Origin: Candidatus Segatella mututuai
GTDB lineage: Bacteria; Bacteroidota; Bacteroidia; Bacteroidales; Bacteroidaceae
Assembly (NCBI GenBank): GCA_002439605.1
Contig: DJOI01000019.1
Span: 1-46,059, forward strand
Direction: 5' to 3'
Length of the DNA: 46,059 bases
Below the pieces are notes generated by a model. That model was given only the letters and a program-made list of their open reading frames with translations, was not told where the DNA came from and searched no databases. The position numbers were made by a program, and so were the translations under genes. Within the stretch, counting starts at the first letter, position 1. The number at the start of each line of letters is the position of its first letter. This document shows positions 44,034 to 46,059 of this stretch, in pieces.

Positions 44034-44079
44034 CAAACGATACACATTATACACTTTATATACTTAATTATTTCAGAAA

Positions 44080-44319
44080 ATGGCAAAATATAGTATTAAC
44101 GCCCTGGTCATCGGCGAACGAATAAAACAGGAACTCAAAAAACAAGGTAAGACTTCGGTTTGGCTCGCAAAGCAACTCGGTTGTCATCGCACCAACGTAT
44201 ACAAGGTGTACGAAAGAGCCACCATAGACACAGGATTGCTGTTCCATATCAGCAAACTCTTGAATTTTGATTTCTTCAAACTATACTCGGAATTACTTAC
44301 ATCCTCAAGAAAGGGATAA
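44080..44319 (+). CDS. Small helix-turn-helix (XRE-like) DNA-binding protein
   Basis: 79 residues, MAKYSINALVIGERIKQELK, then KQGKTSVWLAKQLGCHRTNV, which is a helix-turn-helix (about 24-46; LAKQLGCHRTNVYKVYER), followed by LLFHISKLLNFDFFKLYSEL. It is a one-domain protein without sensor or dimerisation extension, of a type common in Prevotella and Bacteroides. The preferred start has the promoter 46 nt upstream. It is a single gene: a terminator lies at 44378-44413 and icd converges from the other strand. Regulatory targets are unknown. It is not next to a toxin-like ORF, so I see no toxin-antitoxin pair. Confidence 0.85.
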   Translation: MAKYSINALVIGERIKQELKKQGKTSVWLAKQLGCHRTNVYKVYERATIDTGLLFHISKLLNFDFFKLYSELLTSSRKG

Positions 44320-44377
44320 AATAGACAGTTATAATTTTCCTAAGAATAATGTGCTGAGTCCGCAAGGACAAAGCGAG

Positions 44378-44413
44378 AGTGAGATTCGCCGTGAGGCAAG
44401 TCTCACTTTTTTT
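44378..44413 (+). terminator. Rho-independent terminator of the HTH gene
   Basis: AGTGAGATTCGCC (44378-44390) pairs with GGCAAGTCTCACT (44395-44407), loop GTGA, then a run of T to 44413. Two internal positions are mismatched or G-T pairs. Confidence 0.75.
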
Positions 44414-44503
44414 ATTGCAACAACAGACTTAGATACGGACGGTATGAGCGATCCTCTTATCATTTATATCCTTCAAATATGATTTGCATGTGGCTTTTTG
44501 GGG

Positions 44504-45715
44504 TTACGCCAAGCGCTTCTCGAGACGCTGACGAATGGCAGCAATAAAGCCTACCGAATTGACAGCCTTGGGCTCTACGCCTTCCATCAGGTTGACAAGG
44601 TCCTTGGTGGCTATTCCATCGTTCAAAGTATCGAAGCAAGCAGCCTCAAGTTGGTCGCCAAAGTTCTGTAGTTCCTTGATTCCGTCGAGTTCGCCACGCT
44701 TTCTCAGAGCCCCACTCCAAGCGAAGATGGTTGCCATGGGGTTGGTGGATGTATCCTCACCCTTCAGATAACGATAGTAGTGGCGTGTCACGGTGCCATG
44801 AGCGGCCTCGTACTCATACTTTCCATCGGGCGAAACCAATACGGAAGTCATCATGGCGAGAGAGCCGAAAGCTGTACTGAGCATGTCGCTCATCACGTCG
44901 CCGTCGTAGTTCTTGCAGGCCCAGATGAATCCGCCCTTGCTGCGAATGACACGGGCCACGGCATCGTCTATCAAGGTATAGAAATACTCGATGCCCAATT
45001 CGGCGAACTTCTCCTTGTAGCCGCTCTCATACACTTCCTCGAATATCTTACGGAACTGTGCGTCGTAGGTCTTCGAGATGGTATCCTTGGTGGCAAACCA
45101 GAGGTCTTGCTTGGTGTCAATGGCAAACTTGAAGCAGCTGTGCGCAAAGCTGCGGATACTCTTGTCCGTGTTGTGCATGCCCTGGATGACGCCTGCGCCA
45201 TCAAAGTTGTGGATTTCCACCTCTTGCTTCTTGCCGCTCTTGCCCTCGAACACAAGTTTGGCTACCCCTGGCTCGTCAGCGCGAAGCTCCACGCTCTTGT
45301 ATACATCGCCATAAGCATGGCGAGCTATGGTAATGGGCTTTTCCCAGTTCTTCACGCAGGGGTGAATGCTCGGGATGGTAATGGGAGCACGGAACACGGT
45401 GCCATCCATGATGCTACGGATAGTGCCGTTAGGACTTTTCCACATCTTGTGCAGCTTATACTCGTCCATGCGCTGGGCATTAGGAGTAATCGTGGCACAC
45501 TTCACTGCCACACCATATTTCTTGGCTGCCTCAGCAGAGTCGATGGTTACCTGGTCGTTGGTCTGGTCACGATAGGGCAAGCCCAAATCATAATACTCAG
45601 TCTTGAGGTCGACGAAAGGCAATATCAGTTCGTCCTTGATCATCTTCCAGAGGATACGAGTCATCTCGTCACCATCCATCTCCACCAAGGGAGTCGTCAT
45701 TTGAATCTTTTCCAT
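44504..45715 (-). CDS. icd: NADP-dependent isocitrate dehydrogenase
   Basis: Oxidative decarboxylation of isocitrate to 2-oxoglutarate with NADPH formation, cytoplasmic. 403 residues, the length of the homodimeric eukaryote-like type rather than the 416-residue E. coli type. Visible signatures: TPLVEMDGDEMTRILWKMIK at the start, the substrate loop KSPNGTIRSIMDGTVFRAPI (about 93-112), the RHAYGD segment near 133-138, KTYDAQF near 215, the metal-binding IDDAVARVI region near 250 with YDGDVMSDMLSTAFGS (about 269-284), and AAHGTVTRHYYRYLKGEDTS (about 308-327), whose His-Gly-Thr-Val-x-Arg-His pattern marks NADP use. The Met at 45715 has the usual MEKIQMTTPLVEMDGDE N-terminus. Single gene, promoter at 45747-45754. 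Confidence 0.97.
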   Translation of the reverse strand: MEKIQMTTPLVEMDGDEMTRILWKMIKDELILPFVDLKTEYYDLGLPYRDQTNDQVTIDSAEAAKKYGVAVKCATITPNAQRMDEYKLHKMWKSPNGTIRSIMDGTVFRAPITIPSIHPCVKNWEKPITIARHAYGDVYKSVELRADEPGVAKLVFEGKSGKKQEVEIHNFDGAGVIQGMHNTDKSIRSFAHSCFKFAIDTKQDLWFATKDTISKTYDAQFRKIFEEVYESGYKEKFAELGIEYFYTLIDDAVARVIRSKGGFIWACKNYDGDVMSDMLSTAFGSLAMMTSVLVSPDGKYEYEAAHGTVTRHYYRYLKGEDTSTNPMATIFAWSGALRKRGELDGIKELQNFGDQLEAACFDTLNDGIATKDLVNLMEGVEPKAVNSVGFIAAIRQRLEKRLA

Positions 45716-45746
45716 AAATTTCCTTTTATTCTTGATAATTTTCTTG

Positions 45747-45754
45747 CAAAATTA
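45747..45754 (-). promoter_or_regulatory. -7 promoter box of icd
   Basis: Minus-strand TAATTTTG, 31 nt before the ATG at 45715; -33 element not clear. Confidence 0.6.
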
Positions 45755-45839
45755 GCAAAAATATTTTAGAAAGAAACATTTTTATCTGTTTTTCTTTCAA
45801 AATACTACTTTTTTGTTGTATTTTTTGCAATTCAGGCAA

Positions 45840-46019
45840 CTACATGTCGCCTTGCCATTCTTCTAAGGGTAAGCGGCTGGTAAAGATAGGCATCGGGGTT
45901 GATGTCACTTTCGCTCCCACGTTTCCCACATTTGCTCCCACGTTTCCCACATTTGCTCCCACGAACGCCGCATTCGCTCTGAGGAATCCATTTGCGAGAG
46001 ACAGGGTGCTGCAAGGCAT
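45840..46019 (-). CDS. Candidate 59-residue ORF containing a 7-residue repeat
   Basis: The ATG at 46019 lies 17 nt after a TAACTTTG box (46044-46037). The ORF reads MPCSTLSLANGFLRANAAFV, then GANVGNVGANVGNVGAKV, and ends LPLEEWQGDM, stop at 45840-45842. The GANVGNV repeat comes from a 21-bp tandem repeat, 7 codons per unit, so copy changes keep the frame. The other two frames are also open through the repeat (one gives GSKCGKR, another WEQMWET), so the coding frame is uncertain. No family is recognised. It may be an expressed small protein or only repeat DNA under a promoter. Confidence 0.35.
   Translation of the reverse strand: MPCSTLSLANGFLRANAAFVGANVGNVGANVGNVGAKVTSTPMPIFTSRLPLEEWQGDM
45913..45975. 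repeat. 21-bp tandem repeat, two exact copies plus a decayed third
   Basis: GCTCCCACGTTTCCCACATT plus T at 45913-45933 and 45934-45954; 45955-45975 begins GCTCCCACG and then diverges. No unique spacers. Confidence 0.85.
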
Positions 46020-46036
46020 TGGTTGTAATCCGGGTG

Positions 46037-46044
46037 CAAAGTTA
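46037..46044 (-). promoter_or_regulatory. -7 promoter box at the right edge
   Basis: Minus-strand TAACTTTG; its -33 region lies at or past the window end. It points at the small ORF starting at 46019. Confidence 0.5.
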
Positions 46045-46059
46045 CGATTATTTTTCGGA

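Noticed and set aside
44080..44319. Toxin-antitoxin pair with the HTH protein as antitoxin
   Set aside because: No toxin-like partner ORF on either side; the gene stands alone with its own terminator.
44780..45769. Plus-strand ORF of 329 codons
   Set aside because: Antisense to icd, no domain, no start signals.
45913..45975. CRISPR-like array at the right edge
   Set aside because: 21-bp units are contiguous and spacerless; tandem repeat only.

Overview
The window reads as chromosome of a gut Bacteroidales, most like Prevotella / Segatella copri. Supporting signs are SusC/SusD and other TonB receptors, many lipoproteins with the Cys signal, C-terminal tails of the type IX secretion (T9SS) kind, an NADP isocitrate dehydrogenase of about 400 residues, starts without Shine-Dalgarno sites, and repeated promoters of the Bacteroidetes form (-7 box TAnnTTTG, sometimes with TTTG/TTG 19-20 nt upstream). 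The species is an inference.

Layout. 1-1037 (-): 5' part of dnaK, cut by the window edge, with a sigma54-like promoter. 1254-3687 (+): a cyclophilin and a DUF4861 secreted protein. 3725-3874 (-): an orphan T9SS-tail relic. 4167-8976 (+): two secreted GH3 glycosidases; the second is split by a 10-bp tandem duplication. 8997-10259: small ORFs, tandem repeats and hairpins. 10336-18944 (-): a tight five-gene operon of TonB receptor, small lipoprotein, DUF6850 barrel, DUF4876 lipoprotein and M16 protease. 19082-21211 (-): tex. 21272-23023 (-): AAA-ATPase/nuclease-like gene. 23109-23700: hairpin, inverted-repeat mini-element and transposase relic. 23796-40858 (-): a SusC/SusD locus with an HExxH lipoprotein, DUF4302, a BACON-like lipoprotein, a GLUG-repeat T9SS protein, an M6 protease with a T9SS tail, then (beyond an IS relic with perfect 26-bp ends) a helical secreted protein. 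41171-43357 (-): a PhoB/PhoR-like two-component pair with an inverted repeat at its promoter. 43624-43764 (-): a 46-codon ORF directly under a promoter. 44080 (+): a small HTH protein. 44504-45715 (-): icd. The right edge holds a 21-bp repeat inside a possible small ORF.

How it fits together. Two separate outer-membrane import loci each pair a TonB-type receptor with metalloproteases: M16 in one; HExxH lipoprotein plus secreted M6 in the other. Both look built to capture and cut proteins or peptides rather than glycans; this is inference from gene content. Both receptor genes carry poly-G tracts (G7 and G8) near their 5' ends, and the GH3 gene carries a frame-breaking 10-bp repeat, so slippage-driven variation of surface and secreted functions is the common thread.
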